From: Curtobacterium ammoniigenes NBRC 101786
Lineage (GTDB): Bacteria > Actinomycetota > Actinomycetes > Actinomycetales > Microbacteriaceae
Assembly (NCBI RefSeq): GCF_001571045.1
Contig: NZ_BCSV01000002.1
Location: 124,001 to 188,000, forward strand
Length of the DNA: 64,000 nucleotides
Reading direction: 5' to 3'
The notes beneath the pieces are model-generated. The model saw only the letters and a list, made by a program, of their open reading frames with translations. It was not told the origin of the DNA and searched no databases. The position numbers and the translations under genes are program-made. Below are positions 36,517 to 45,030 of the stretch, one piece after another. Position 1 is the stretch's first letter; each line of letters begins with the position of its first letter.

Positions 36517-36969
36517 GTGCCTGTATCTGAGTACGTCCGGTCACTCCGCGCACGAATCGGGAACAGCTACCTCCTCCTCCCCGGAGTGACCGCGGTCATC
36601 CGAGCGGAGAATCGTTTCCTCGTCGCACGGCAACGCGACTCCGGCCGATGGAGCCTGATCGGCGGCGGCATCGAACCCGGCGAAGACCCACGCGCAGCCC
36701 TTACGCGCGAAGTGCGCGAAGAGCTCAGCGTGCACGTCGACATCATCCGAGTCATCGGCGCCTACGGCGGCACCGCGCTCGAAACCGTCTATCCCACCGG
36801 CGACCAGGTCGGGTACGTCACCGTCGCGTACCTCTGCGCCCTCGACACCTCGCCGCTCCTCCTAGACCGCGACGAGGTGCTCGAGATCCGATGGGTGACG
36901 CTCACCGAGCTCGACACACTCGACCGCCACGAATGGATCGACCAGGTACTCGCCGACGCCGCCCAATAA
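36517..36969 (+). CDS. NUDIX hydrolase
   Basis: 150-aa pyrophosphohydrolase. An N-terminal helix (VSEYVRSLRARIGNSYLLLPG) precedes the NUDIX box GGGIEPGEDPRAAL...REVREEL with the full G-5x-E-7x-REUXEE pattern. Metal-binding glutamates are present. The substrate (a nucleoside diphosphate linked to X) is not identifiable. The start is GTG 36517. The stop TAA lies in boundary motif copy 2, which also contains the stop of the opposing kinase gene. Confidence 0.92.
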   Translation: MPVSEYVRSLRARIGNSYLLLPGVTAVIRAENRFLVARQRDSGRWSLIGGGIEPGEDPRAALTREVREELSVHVDIIRVIGAYGGTALETVYPTGDQVGYVTVAYLCALDTSPLLLDRDEVLEIRWVTLTELDTLDRHEWIDQVLADAAQ

Positions 36970-36988
36970 CCGATCGGTCAGCGTTCGG
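36967..36988. repeat. Cassette-boundary motif, copy 2
   Basis: TAACCGATCGGTCAGCG. TAA ends the NUDIX gene; TCA is the TGA stop of the leftward kinase gene. An inverted relative of the motif (CTGATCGGCTGAG) follows at ~37001-37014. Confidence 0.7.
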
Positions 36989-37679
36989 TTGAGGCCGTCG
37001 CCTGATCGGCTGAGATCATCCGGGGCTGACCACACACACTGTTGTCGATGACCATCCCGGCTCGCTCCCACGGACTCGCGCTTCGGAAGTAGATGCGCTG
37101 ACCTTCGACATAACGGCGCATCGAGGCGTCATTCGGGTCAGGGTGCGAACCGTCCCGCGTGGCCATGCGCCGCGCCGTCTCCGAGAAGGGAACGTCGAGG
37201 AACAGTGACGTGTCCCAATAGCCGACGAGCTCATCGCGATGCAGAAATAGGCCCTCGACCAGCACGAGCGTCCCCTCGTCCGCAAGCTTCGCCGCTGGTC
37301 GGATCACGGTATCGGTCGCCGCGTCGAATGATGCTGCCCGGTAGCGGCCGTCCCCGACGGCGGACAGCGGGTCTAGGGCCCAGGAGCGCAGCGCCGCGTA
37401 GTTGTACGAGTCGAGCCAGAATCCCTCCGGCGAGCAACGCCCACGAGCATGCCGGACGGCCGAGGGGTTGAGGAAGTCATCAACATGCAGCACCAGCACA
37501 GGCCGCTTCGTGATCGCTGCAGCCAGCTCCGATGCGAACCTCGTCTTGCCGCTGCCGTCCGTCCCATCGACGGCCACGAGCGCCCGCTGCCAGGGTACGG
37601 AAGCGATCACGCGCTGCGCGATCTCAGTCATCTGCGAAGCCACCCACGCAGTATCCCCGACCACCCACGGATCATTCAT
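36978..37679 (-). CDS. Uridine kinase-like P-loop kinase
   Basis: 233-aa P-loop NTPase related to uridine/pantothenate kinases. Walker A is VAVDGTDGSGKTRFA. Next come LVLHVDDFLNP with the catalytic Asp, GFWLDSYNY, the lid region and LVLVEGLFLHR, then FLDVPFSETARRMATRD. Families with this order phosphorylate small metabolites; the substrate is unknown. ATG 37679 was chosen; ATG 37634 (MTEIAQ) is an alternative. It converges with the NUDIX gene across boundary motif copy 2. Confidence 0.85.
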   Translation of the reverse strand: MNDPWVVGDTAWVASQMTEIAQRVIASVPWQRALVAVDGTDGSGKTRFASELAAAITKRPVLVLHVDDFLNPSAVRHARGRCSPEGFWLDSYNYAALRSWALDPLSAVGDGRYRAASFDAATDTVIRPAAKLADEGTLVLVEGLFLHRDELVGYWDTSLFLDVPFSETARRMATRDGSHPDPNDASMRRYVEGQRIYFRSASPWERAGMVIDNSVCGQPRMISADQATASTER

Positions 37680-37707
37680 CGGGCCATCGTTCTCGTAAGA
37701 TCGGCAG

Positions 37708-38211
37708 GTGGTCGAGGGCATTCGCGTCGCGGAGCAGCGGGACCTCGAGGCCCTAGAAGCTGTCGAGAATAAGGCCGACCAGCTCTTCATCGAACTGTTC
37801 CAGCCCCCGCTGTGGGGAGCGGCGCAGTCCGGGGCCGAACGAGCAGCCGAACCCGGATTCGTGCTCGTCGCCGATGACAGCTCGGGAACCATCGTCGGCT
37901 TTGTCCACGTCCTCGAAGTAGACGGCATCGCCCACCTCGAACAACTGTCGGTTGTCCCCGAACACGGGCGACGTGGTTATGGACGGACGCTCGTCGAAGC
38001 CGCGAAGGCTGAGGGCCGCCGACGCGGTCACGACCGCATGACCCTCCGCACCTACGCGAACGTCGCGTGGAACGCCCCGTTCTATCGGCGTGCCGGCTTT
38101 ACTGAGGAAGAGCCGGCGACACCCTTCCACAGGAGGCTCGTCGAGGTCGAGCATGAGTTGGGTCTTGACCAGTACGGGCAACGCATCCAAATGGTCGCCT
38201 CGCTGCAATAG
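37708..38211 (+). CDS. GNAT-family N-acetyltransferase
   Basis: 167-aa acetyltransferase. IRVAEQRDLEALEAVENKAD opens the fold, then IVGFVHVLEVDGIAHLEQLSV and the acetyl-CoA loop PEHGRRGYGRTLVEAA with Q/RxxGxG. Motif B is NAPFYRRAGFTEEEP. GTG 37708 is the start. It is divergent from the kinase gene, with starts 28 nt apart. Its TAG lies in boundary motif copy 3. Confidence 0.9.
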   Translation: MVEGIRVAEQRDLEALEAVENKADQLFIELFQPPLWGAAQSGAERAAEPGFVLVADDSSGTIVGFVHVLEVDGIAHLEQLSVVPEHGRRGYGRTLVEAAKAEGRRRGHDRMTLRTYANVAWNAPFYRRAGFTEEEPATPFHRRLVEVEHELGLDQYGQRIQMVASLQ

Positions 38212-38230
38212 CCGATCGGCAACCGGACGG
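38209..38230. repeat. Cassette-boundary motif, copy 3
   Basis: TAGCCGATCGGCAACCGG. TAG ends the GNAT gene. Confidence 0.65.
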
Positions 38231-38335
38231 GCCCGGCGGCCCTGACAGTGTCCTGGATGACGATCGACAACCGGGACGGGGGCAACTGTTGAGAGCTTCC
38301 TTGCTCGCGACGTTGCGGTCTGCCAGCGTTACCTC

Positions 38336-39583
38336 ATGGGCGATGACGTGACCACGCTGCGTCGAGCGCCCGGGTTCCGCTCGTACTGGTCTGCGGCGAC
38401 GGTCTCTTCGTTCGGATCAGCGGTGAGCGCGGTGGCCGTCCCGGTTCTCGTGGTGAGGGTGTTGCACGCCAGTGCGTTCGAGGTGGGGCTGGTGAACGCC
38501 GCCCAGTTCCTTCCCTACGCACTGTTCGGTCTGATCGTCGGAGCGTACGTCGACCGCTTCCGCCGGAAGCCGCTGCTGATCTGGGCGAGTGTCGGTCGCG
38601 GCGCGTGCCTCGGCACGATCCCGGTCCTCTGGCTGACCGGGCTTTTGAACCTCTGGGTGACGGCGGCGGCGCTGTTCGTGTTCGGCATCTTGTCCGTCGT
38701 GGGCTTCGCCGCTACGCAGTCCCTCCTGCCTCGGATCGTGCCGGGCCCGCTCCTCCTGGCGGCGAATGCGCGCGTGGATCAAAGTGACGCCGCAGCGCAA
38801 ACCGTCGGCCCGGCTCTCGGAGGGGTCCTGGTCAGCATCATGACTGCTCCAGCCGCTATCGCACTCAACGCGGTGAGCTACTTCGTCGACGCTGCCCTCG
38901 TCGCCCGGGTCCGCGTCGTCGAGCCGCAGCCGGCACGCCAGGCAGGTGCGCGGCTGCGGAGCGACATTGCTGACGGGTTGCGGTGGACGTACGGCCATCC
39001 AACGTTGGCGCCCCTCGCGCTGTCCACGCACCTCTGGTTCCTCGCGAACGCCGCCGCGCTGACCGTGTTCGCGACCCTCGCCCTCCGCACCCTCGCACTC
39101 CCGGCTGCCGTGTACGGAGCCATCCTCGCCGTCAGCGGCGTCGCGATGCTCCTCGGCGCAACTGCCGCTCCCCGCCTCGGCACACGTTTCGGGGCCGGCC
39201 GCACGATCGTCGCCGCACGAGCTGCCTACCCGATCGCGTGGGCCGCCATCACGCTCGCGATCGTTGGCATCGGGGTTGCAGCGCCGACGGCGACTGGCGT
39301 GGTCCTGTTCGTCGCATTTGCCGTGCACGGCGCTGCCGCAGGGTGCGAGAACTCGAACGAGATGAGCCTTCGCCAGTCCGTGACACCGGACGCACTTCTC
39401 GGTCGGATGAACGGCACGATGCGCAGCGCAAACCGAACGCTCGCGGCCGTGGGAGCAGTGGGAGGAGGTGCCCTCATGACTGTCGCCGGCGATAGCGCCG
39501 CGCTGCTCGCGCTGACTCTCGTGTTCGCCGCCGCCGTCGTAGTCGCTGCGTGGTCTCCACTGCGAACGGCCACCGTTCGCTAG
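38336..39583 (+). CDS. MFS transporter (EntS/MefA-like efflux type)
   Basis: 415-aa membrane exporter of the MFS_3 group, with about 12 predicted spans. It begins LRRAPGFRSYWSAATVSSFGSAVSAVAVPVL, quoted in parts, which fits the EntS/MefA-like drug exporters. The loop signature is GAYVDRFRRKPLL between spans 2 and 3, and further spans run to LLALTLVFAAAVVVAAW. The drug or metabolite exported is unknown. It is the only transporter in the array. Its TAG lies in boundary motif copy 4. Confidence 0.88.
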   Translation: MGDDVTTLRRAPGFRSYWSAATVSSFGSAVSAVAVPVLVVRVLHASAFEVGLVNAAQFLPYALFGLIVGAYVDRFRRKPLLIWASVGRGACLGTIPVLWLTGLLNLWVTAAALFVFGILSVVGFAATQSLLPRIVPGPLLLAANARVDQSDAAAQTVGPALGGVLVSIMTAPAAIALNAVSYFVDAALVARVRVVEPQPARQAGARLRSDIADGLRWTYGHPTLAPLALSTHLWFLANAAALTVFATLALRTLALPAAVYGAILAVSGVAMLLGATAAPRLGTRFGAGRTIVAARAAYPIAWAAITLAIVGIGVAAPTATGVVLFVAFAVHGAAAGCENSNEMSLRQSVTPDALLGRMNGTMRSANRTLAAVGAVGGGALMTVAGDSAALLALTLVFAAAVVVAAWSPLRTATVR

Positions 39584-39602
39584 CGGATCCCTCACCGGGC
39601 GG
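39581..39602. repeat. Cassette-boundary motif, copy 4
   Basis: TAGCGGATCCCTCACCGGGC. TAG ends the MFS gene. An inverted partner GGATCGCTGAG follows at 39605-39615, making an imperfect two-arm palindrome. Confidence 0.7.
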
Positions 39603-39626
39603 CGGGATCGCTGAGTGAGCGGCACC

Positions 39627-40364
39627 ATGACTTACGTTGTCCTGGTGCGACATCTTGACTGGGACGGCTACCTGAATGCGCGCGACCTTGGCGGTTTGCC
39701 GACGCCCCTCTCCGATACCGGCGCGACGCTGTTCGGCAGGGTGGCTCGGGGCCCGCGACGCGAGCTTCTGACCGAGAGCGGCTGGCGGGATGCTCGCGCT
39801 TGGGGCCTCGCCGCCGTGGTCGATCTCCGATGCGCCTACGAAGTCGGCGTCCGCGACGGCGACCCAACCGTCGACCCAGAAGCGTTTGCAGGCGTGCGGG
39901 TCGCGAACGCTCCCACAGAGGATCAAGACGATCCCGAGTTCCGAGAGATCTGCTTCCCGATCCTGGACTCACCCGAATACTGGCGTCATAACTGGCGGAT
40001 CCTGCCGCATCTCGTGCTCGCGACACTGCACGCGATCGCGGACGCTCCCGACGGCGTGCTCGTCCACTGCAGCGCCGGGCGGGACCGGACGGGCATGATC
40101 AGTGCACTCCTGCTCAGCAATGCCGGAGTAGCGCCCTCGGCGGTCGCCGCGGACTATGCGGAATCCGTCCGAGCAATGGCAGGAGGCAAGGCTCACGCCC
40201 CGAACGATCGACAAGCCGACTGGGGAACAAACGAGGCGAACGACTGGATCGCAGCGACGGCTCCGATCGTCGAAGACGCCGCTGCCGACGTCGACGCCGC
40301 CTTCGCGACCATCGGCGCCAGCTCGGATCTGCGATCCCGACTACGCGCACGCCTCACGGAGTGA
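39627..40364 (+). CDS. Tyrosine/dual-specificity protein phosphatase-like protein
   Basis: About 245 aa. The Y_phosphatase3 (MptpB-like) pattern is clear: LDWDGYLNARDLGGLPT at the N-terminus, VVDLRCAYEVG, and the P-loop VHCSAGRDRTGM (HCX5R) with catalytic Cys near residue 150. The C-terminal helical part follows. Such enzymes remove phosphate from phosphotyrosine or phosphoinositides; the substrate here is unknown. ATG 39627 is preferred because the in-frame GTG 39615 falls in the inverted arm of boundary motif copy 4. Confidence 0.88.
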   Translation: MTYVVLVRHLDWDGYLNARDLGGLPTPLSDTGATLFGRVARGPRRELLTESGWRDARAWGLAAVVDLRCAYEVGVRDGDPTVDPEAFAGVRVANAPTEDQDDPEFREICFPILDSPEYWRHNWRILPHLVLATLHAIADAPDGVLVHCSAGRDRTGMISALLLSNAGVAPSAVAADYAESVRAMAGGKAHAPNDRQADWGTNEANDWIAATAPIVEDAAADVDAAFATIGASSDLRSRLRARLTE

Positions 40365-40409
40365 GCGACGGTGCGCGGCGATATCGCCCGCGCCGTCTAG
40401 GGGTCCCGT

Positions 40410-40431
40410 TGACCGATCGTTGTCCGGGCCG
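40410..40431. repeat. Cassette-boundary motif, copy 5 (diverged)
   Basis: TGACCGATCGTTGTCCGGGC, in the 106-nt gap after the phosphatase gene, 46 nt past its stop. Confidence 0.45.
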
Positions 40432-40470
40432 TACCGCCTGGTCCGCCCTGCGGCATGCCACTGTTAAGTC

Positions 40471-40959
40471 GTGAGCATCCAAGTTCTGCAGGGACGAAGC
40501 GGCGCCGATGTTCGCCGGCTCCTCGACGCGCTGCCTGACTGGTTCGGCGATCCCGCGGCGATTGACAACTACGTCTCGGCGGCGGACGACCTCCAGTACG
40601 AGAGTTCACTCGCCGTCGACGACGGTTTGGTTCTGGGCGTAGCGCTCACCAGACGGCACTTCCCGGAAGCCGCTGAACTGCACCTCATCGCCGTGCACCC
40701 CGACGCCCGCGGGAGAGGCATCGGCCGACGCCTGGTCGACGCCGTCGCCTTCGTTCTCGCCGCCGACGGGTGCACTCTGCTGTCCGTGCATACGGTCGGT
40801 CCGTCCTTCCACCATGAGCCCTACGCGCAGACCAGGGCCTTCTACCGCCACGTCGGATTCACGCCCTTGGAAGAGCACGTCGGGCTCGAATGGCCCGGTC
40901 CAACACTCATCCTCGTCCGGCCGCTGCGCTCCGTCCGCACCGAAGCCCCGTTGCAGTAG
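40471..40959 (+). CDS. GNAT-family N-acetyltransferase
   Basis: 162-aa acetyltransferase. GADVRRLLDALPDWFGDPAA resembles the small GNAT enzymes that begin with a 'WFG' helix. VGVALTRRHFPEAAELHLIAV is followed by the acetyl-CoA loop HPDARGRGIGRRLVDAV, then AFYRHVGFTPLEEH and LVRPL. The start is GTG 40471. Its TAG lies in boundary motif copy 6, shared with the opposing RidA gene. Confidence 0.9.
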   Translation: MSIQVLQGRSGADVRRLLDALPDWFGDPAAIDNYVSAADDLQYESSLAVDDGLVLGVALTRRHFPEAAELHLIAVHPDARGRGIGRRLVDAVAFVLAADGCTLLSVHTVGPSFHHEPYAQTRAFYRHVGFTPLEEHVGLEWPGPTLILVRPLRSVRTEAPLQ

Positions 40960-40978
40960 TCGATTCCTCACGGGCCGG
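40957..40978. repeat. Cassette-boundary motif, copy 6
   Basis: TAGTCGATTCCTCACGGGCC. TAG ends the GNAT gene; TCA is the TGA stop of the leftward RidA gene. Confidence 0.6.
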
Positions 40979-41381
40979 GCTGGGTGGCCGCGGCGACCGC
41001 CTCGATCTCGACGAGCTGGTTTTCGTAACCGAGAACAGACACGCCGATGAGGGTGCTCGGGACCTCGTGGTCGGCGAAGGCGTCACGGACAACGGCCCAG
41101 ACCGCAGCGAGGTCATCACGGCGAGACGATGCAACGAGCACACGGGTGTAGGCGATGTCGGCGAGCGAGCCGCCCGCTTCGTCAAGCGCGACCAGCATGT
41201 TCTTGACGCAAATGGCTGCCTGGCCAGCGAAATCACCGACTTGAACCACCTCGCCGTGAGAGCCGAGGGGGCACGCGCCGGCCAGGTGAATCAGACGAGT
41301 ACCTGCACTGATCGAGGACGCGTAGGCGTATCCCGGCGTCGGAGCGAGGGAATCAGATCGCATCAGAGTCACATTCGGCAT
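40968..41381 (-). CDS. RidA/YjgF family protein
   Basis: 137-aa protein of the RidA superfamily, which deaminates reactive enamine/imine intermediates or acts as a translation-inhibitor-like RNase. Typical features are RLIHLAGACPLGSHGEVVQVG, QAAICVKNMLVALDEAGGSLAD, then TRVLVASSRRDD and the conserved C-terminal LVEIEAVAA. The Arg of the RidA active site is not evident in PSTLIGVSVLG, so it may belong to a catalytically different subgroup (Rid4-7 type). Confidence 0.88.
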   Translation of the reverse strand: MPNVTLMRSDSLAPTPGYAYASSISAGTRLIHLAGACPLGSHGEVVQVGDFAGQAAICVKNMLVALDEAGGSLADIAYTRVLVASSRRDDLAAVWAVVRDAFADHEVPSTLIGVSVLGYENQLVEIEAVAAATQPGP

Positions 41382-41459
41382 CCAACGAACCTATTCGCGT
41401 CCGGACGAGCATGGATGGTCGGACACTCGGTCGTCGTTTGGAAGTGGACGCAGCGAGCC

Positions 41460-41886
41460 TCACCTTGGGGATCGGGCCGTGCGGATGGCTTCGGCGCAGA
41501 ACGTCTCGGTCGTATCGACAACGATGCGGAGAGCAGCAGGTTCCGGGGTCGCGGTGGCGAGAACGCTGTCTACTTCGCCGAGCCCCGATCGCGCGAAGAG
41601 CTGCTTCTCGTTGGTGACCCAGATCCCGCGCGCGGCGAGGACTGCATGCGCGGTGCAGGTGACAGCACGTGCGAGAAGGCCCAGGCATTGAGTCAGCCGA
41701 CCCGAGGCGGCGTGGTAACGGCGCGCGTAGTCGAACTCGGCTTCCGCCTGTTCCCACCAGACGTCGGGCGCATGCTCCCGCAGCGCGAGCGGGAACTCCG
41801 TAATCTCCGGAAGCTCGCCAACCAGCACCCGTTTGGCCGCCAACTCCGCCAACAGCACTTGCACTTGACGCTGCCAGGATGACTCA
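41460..41886 (-). pseudogene. Nucleotidyltransferase-domain protein, C-terminal fragment
   Basis: About 140 residues resembling the helical C-terminal half of aminoglycoside-type or DUF4037 nucleotidyltransferases (WWEQAEAEFDYARRYHA, ARAVTCTAHAVLAARG, NEKQLFARSGLGEVD). The N-terminal catalytic GSxxxGxxxxxSDxD region is missing. The frame runs backwards into the start of the VOC gene on the other strand without a start codon or ribosome site. Truncation at the adjoining cassette is likely. Confidence 0.6.
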
Positions 41887-42319
41887 ATGGCCGCCGACCT
41901 CGATCCCGCTCTCGTACCCGAACTCCTCGTGACGGATTTGGCCACCAGTCTCGGATTCTGGGTGCAGCTCTGCGGCTTCACCGTTCGCTACTCCCGACCC
42001 GAAGAAGGCTTCGCCTACCTCACCCTCGGCGCTGCGCACATCATGTTCGACCAGGCGGGAATCGGCCGCGACTGGATCACAGGACCGCTCGACTATCCCC
42101 CGCGGCCGCGGAATCAACTTCCAGATCACGGTGCCCGACAGCTCGACGATCGCGGCGAAGCTCGAACAAGCCGGCGTCGCGCTGTCCATGCAGCCCGAGA
42201 CGAAGTGGTACCGAATCGACGACGAGGAAGCTGGTGTCCGGCAGTTCTGCGTGACTGATCCCGACGGGTATCTCGTCCGCTTCGCATCCTCGGCCGGTCG
42301 ACGACCGGCTGTCCGATAG
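41887..42319 (+). pseudogene. VOC-superfamily (glyoxalase/bleomycin-resistance) protein, frameshifted
   Basis: The first frame reads VPELLVTDLATSLGFWVQLC through GIGRDWITGPLDYP. The second continues as RGRGINFQITVPDSSTIAAK to FCVTDPDGYLVRFASS. Joined, they give one normal ~143-aa VOC protein. The switch is at a run of five C at 42097-42101, where four would restore the frame. So this is one gene with a single-base insertion, or a sequencing error in a GC-rich homopolymer. TAG 42317 lies in boundary motif copy 7. Confidence 0.85.
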
Positions 42320-42338
42320 CCGATGGATCAGCGGGCAG
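42317..42338. repeat. Cassette-boundary motif, copy 7
   Basis: TAGCCGATGGATCAGCGGGC. TAG ends the VOC gene; TCA gives the TGA stop of the opposing hydrolase gene. Confidence 0.7.
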
Positions 42339-42981
42339 TGGTGAACTCTGCAACAACCCGTTCGAAGTCGGGGTGGTCTTGGACTCGGTGCTTGTTTCCT
42401 TCTAATCGGACGTGTGTGGCGCTGTGGTCGGAGAGGGCGGAGGCGATGGCTTCGTACTCGGCGTTCCACCCGCCGGTGAGAACAAGCGTGTGTAGGGGCG
42501 TGATGACCTCGGGATCGATGTCGTGTCCCCACGGCGGCGTTATGTGGGAAAACCTGCGAGCCAATGCCTGTTCGGAGTTCCACTTCTCTGGCTCGAACGG
42601 GCCGCCGAATATGAGGGGCCGAACGATTCGCCAGTACGCGGCGAGGTCACCGTCGTGGGCATGCTCCCTAGCTTTCGACATGATCGCGATGTGACGCTCG
42701 ATCGCTGGATTCCCGCGCGCGATGTCATACAGGGCCGGCTCTACGAGCACGAGGTGGTCGACACTCACGTAACCGTCGCGCAACGCAATCAGCACCGGGA
42801 CAGCACCGAACGAATGCGCGATGACAGAGACCGGGGCGACGACCGGGATGCGCGACAGGGCGGTCGCTTGCTCAGCGGCCTCGGTCGTCATCTCCAGGTC
42901 GGCGAACACCGCGTCCTGAAGGGCGGCGCCGGGCCAGGCGTCAGCGCCGGTACGGCCGGCCCCATGGACGTAGAGACGCAT
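42328..42981 (-). CDS. Alpha/beta hydrolase
   Basis: 217-aa alpha/beta-hydrolase fold. MRLYVHGAGRTGADAW carries the oxyanion HG motif. The nucleophile elbow is VIAHSFGAVP (G/A-H-S-x-G with Ser near residue 57). The late His is in GNKHRVQDHPDF, with a candidate acid around TLVLTGGWNAEYE. No signal peptide. Ester or small-molecule hydrolase of unknown substrate. Confidence 0.85.
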   Translation of the reverse strand: MRLYVHGAGRTGADAWPGAALQDAVFADLEMTTEAAEQATALSRIPVVAPVSVIAHSFGAVPVLIALRDGYVSVDHLVLVEPALYDIARGNPAIERHIAIMSKAREHAHDGDLAAYWRIVRPLIFGGPFEPEKWNSEQALARRFSHITPPWGHDIDPEVITPLHTLVLTGGWNAEYEAIASALSDHSATHVRLEGNKHRVQDHPDFERVVAEFTTAR

Positions 42982-43247
42982 GACCCGATGGTAGCCAGCA
43001 CCCCGGGTACGGCCCCGCGAAGGGCCCGGCTAGGAGCTGATCAGACCGAGTGCGACCGCGACCGGCCACGCTGGCCCCCGCGAACGCCGCCACGAGACCC
43101 CCGATGATCGCTGCGAGCCGCTGACTCGTATCCATCCCCACGCTTCGAGCATAGGAGCTATGACCAGGACAGCCGCAGTCCCGATGGCGGATCGCTCTAT
43201 GAGTCGACTCCGCGGGTGGAATTCGGCTGCTGCTATATGGTCGGCGG

Positions 43248-43727
43248 GTGATCACCGGGTCGTCGTCTCTGCTCGAATTCTGGTCCGCCCGGCGGGCCGA
43301 GGCGCCCGAGCTGCCAGCAGCTGTGCCTGCAGCCTGGGCATTCGGGGCGACCCCGACGCAGGCAGACAAGCTGCTCGAACTGGTGCTCCGCGGCATAAAG
43401 ACGGCAACGTCGTCTTCGATGTGGGATTACGACGCCGCCGGCGAAGCGCCGCCCGAGGTTGGCGAGCTGAGCGTCGTCCTCGACGGTACGGGCGAGCCCC
43501 GCGCGATCATCGAAACGACGTCCCTACAGATCGTGCCGTTTCACCAGGTCGATGCCGAGCACGCCCGCGCCGAGGGCGAGGGTGACCGGACGCTTGGCTA
43601 CTGGCGCGCGGCGCACGAGCGCTACTGGCGGGAGCACTCCGAGAACCCAAGGGGCTTCGAACCGGACATGCCCGTGCTCTGCGAGCGGTTCCGTCTCCTC
43701 TGGCCCGAAGCCACCGCCGCGGACTGA
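43248..43727 (+). CDS. ASCH domain-containing protein
   Basis: 159-aa protein of the ASCH (PUA-like, RNA-binding-type) family. It shows ELPAAVPAAWAFGATPTQADKL in parts, VLRGIKTATSSSMWDYDA, GELSVVLDGTGEPRAIIETT and LGYWRAAHERYWREHSE. Some ASCH proteins are RNA-modifying or N4-acetylcytidine amidohydrolases; the role here is unknown. GTG 43248. The ASCH fold recurs at the C-terminus of the 46279-46983 fusion. Confidence 0.9.
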   Translation: MITGSSSLLEFWSARRAEAPELPAAVPAAWAFGATPTQADKLLELVLRGIKTATSSSMWDYDAAGEAPPEVGELSVVLDGTGEPRAIIETTSLQIVPFHQVDAEHARAEGEGDRTLGYWRAAHERYWREHSENPRGFEPDMPVLCERFRLLWPEATAAD

Positions 43728-43876
43728 CCTCACTCGTTCCTCGAGCAGCGTCAACCGCGTCCAGGACGCCTGTCGCCGCAGACAGACGAGCCGTGCGACC
43801 TTCACCGGTCCAGATCTGCACCGAGACGAGACCGAAACGTCTCGGTGCAGGATCGGCCACCGAGACACCCCGTGGG

Positions 43877-44896
43877 TCACAGCTTGTCGACGAGTCCTTG
43901 CAACGACTCGACACAGTTCTGGAGGTACTCCTCCTTCACTCGAACCCTCCGTCCTACGACGTCAGCCCGACCCGCACGCTGCGCATAGAACGGGCAGCCT
44001 CGCGCGAAAGCAACCACGCCCGCAGTCTGGAAGTCGCGAATCTCAACCACCGCATCCGTCGTATCGGCAACGCCGAACATGTCTGGGTACTGGGTAACCA
44101 GGACCGCGATGTCTGTGTCGATCGACCGAAGAACGGCCGAGTAGGCCGAAGCAGACCCCATGTACTGCGTGAGGCGGTTTTTCGCGACGACGTGAACCTT
44201 GGGCAGGGGTCGTCCCGCGTCGCGCAGCTTCGTTGCGAACGCGTACTGAGAGTAGATCTCTGAGGGCAGCTTGAGTCCGTAGATCAGCGAGAAGGCGTTC
44301 TGGATTGCCCGACGTGAGGAGTCATCTGCCATGACGGGGAGCACGAGTCGATCGGCTGCAGAGAGCGCCACCTGCGTGTAAATGGAGAAAGAAGGGTTCG
44401 CGTCGATGAAGACCACGTCGTACTGATCCCGCACGGTGTCGAGCAGATCCTTGATCCAGTCGATGATCGCCAACCATGCGTTCGTCCCCGGGAGGGTCGT
44501 ATTCGCCAGCGTGGACATCGCTGTGCTCTGCAGCTCAAGCAGCGGGTCGCCCGCGATCAGATCGATGTTGATTGGAATCTGCGTGTTGTATTCAGACGGG
44601 TGCGAGATGTAGGCGGAAGAGCTGATCGGCGGCACAGAGAACGGGGACGGGAGGCGGCGCTCGAAATAGCCCCCGATGGTGCGACGAGTAGCTTCGCCCT
44701 GCAGAGCCAACAGCGCCGCGCTTCCGCCATGAGCGAGCCCTCCGAGGAGAAGCTCGGACAGGTTGGCCTGGGGGCAGACGTCGATCGCCAGGATGCGCTC
44801 CAATGGGTGCTGATGGGCGTAGGTCGCCAGGCTCTGGAAGCAGAGGCTTGTCTTGCCGGTGCCGCCCTTGTTGTTCCAATACGCGTAGCTCTTCAT
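43877..44896 (-). CDS. ParA/MinD-type ATPase, orphan
   Basis: 339-aa AAA ATPase of the ParA family. The deviant Walker A YWNNKGGTGKTSLCF lies at the very start, then ILAIDVCPQANLSELLLGG (Walker A') and YDVVFIDANPSFSIY (Walker B). ParA proteins move plasmids, chromosomes or protein cargo using nucleoid-bound dimers. No parB or centromere-like repeat series is seen nearby. A ribosome site GAGGGGAG precedes ATG 44896, and a 17-bp palindrome lies 50 nt upstream. A plasmid-derived cassette or cargo-positioning protein is possible. Confidence 0.88.
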   Translation of the reverse strand: MKSYAYWNNKGGTGKTSLCFQSLATYAHQHPLERILAIDVCPQANLSELLLGGLAHGGSAALLALQGEATRRTIGGYFERRLPSPFSVPPISSSAYISHPSEYNTQIPINIDLIAGDPLLELQSTAMSTLANTTLPGTNAWLAIIDWIKDLLDTVRDQYDVVFIDANPSFSIYTQVALSAADRLVLPVMADDSSRRAIQNAFSLIYGLKLPSEIYSQYAFATKLRDAGRPLPKVHVVAKNRLTQYMGSASAYSAVLRSIDTDIAVLVTQYPDMFGVADTTDAVVEIRDFQTAGVVAFARGCPFYAQRAGRADVVGRRVRVKEEYLQNCVESLQGLVDKL

Positions 44897-44945
44897 GGTT
44901 GCTCCCCTCTCGGCGCTCGATTCTCGGACGCGTGGTACGCAGTGT

Positions 44946-44962
44946 ACGTCCATTTTGGACGT
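44946..44962. promoter_or_regulatory. Perfect palindrome upstream of the ParA-type gene
   Basis: ACGTCCATTTTGGACGT, with 7-bp arms around TTT, 50 nt before the ParA start. Probably an operator, perhaps for autoregulation by the ParA protein or a small repressor. Only one copy was seen. Confidence 0.5.
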
Positions 44963-45008
44963 TCAGGAAGGATTGAAGGGCACGTCCACGCAAAATCGCC
45001 CGTCCCGA

Positions 45009-45030
45009 TAGGCGATGGGTCAGTGGCACC
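45009..45030. repeat. Cassette-boundary motif, copy 8
   Basis: TAGGCGATGGGTCAGTGGC. TCA is the TGA stop of the leftward kinase-like gene; no rightward gene ends here. Confidence 0.6.

Noticed and set aside
42941-43135. Small leftward frame with hydrophobic start (MDTSQRLAAIIGGLVAAFAGA)
   Set aside because: It overlaps the hydrolase start region, has a poor ribosome site and a non-membrane, Arg/Pro-rich tail; too weak to call.
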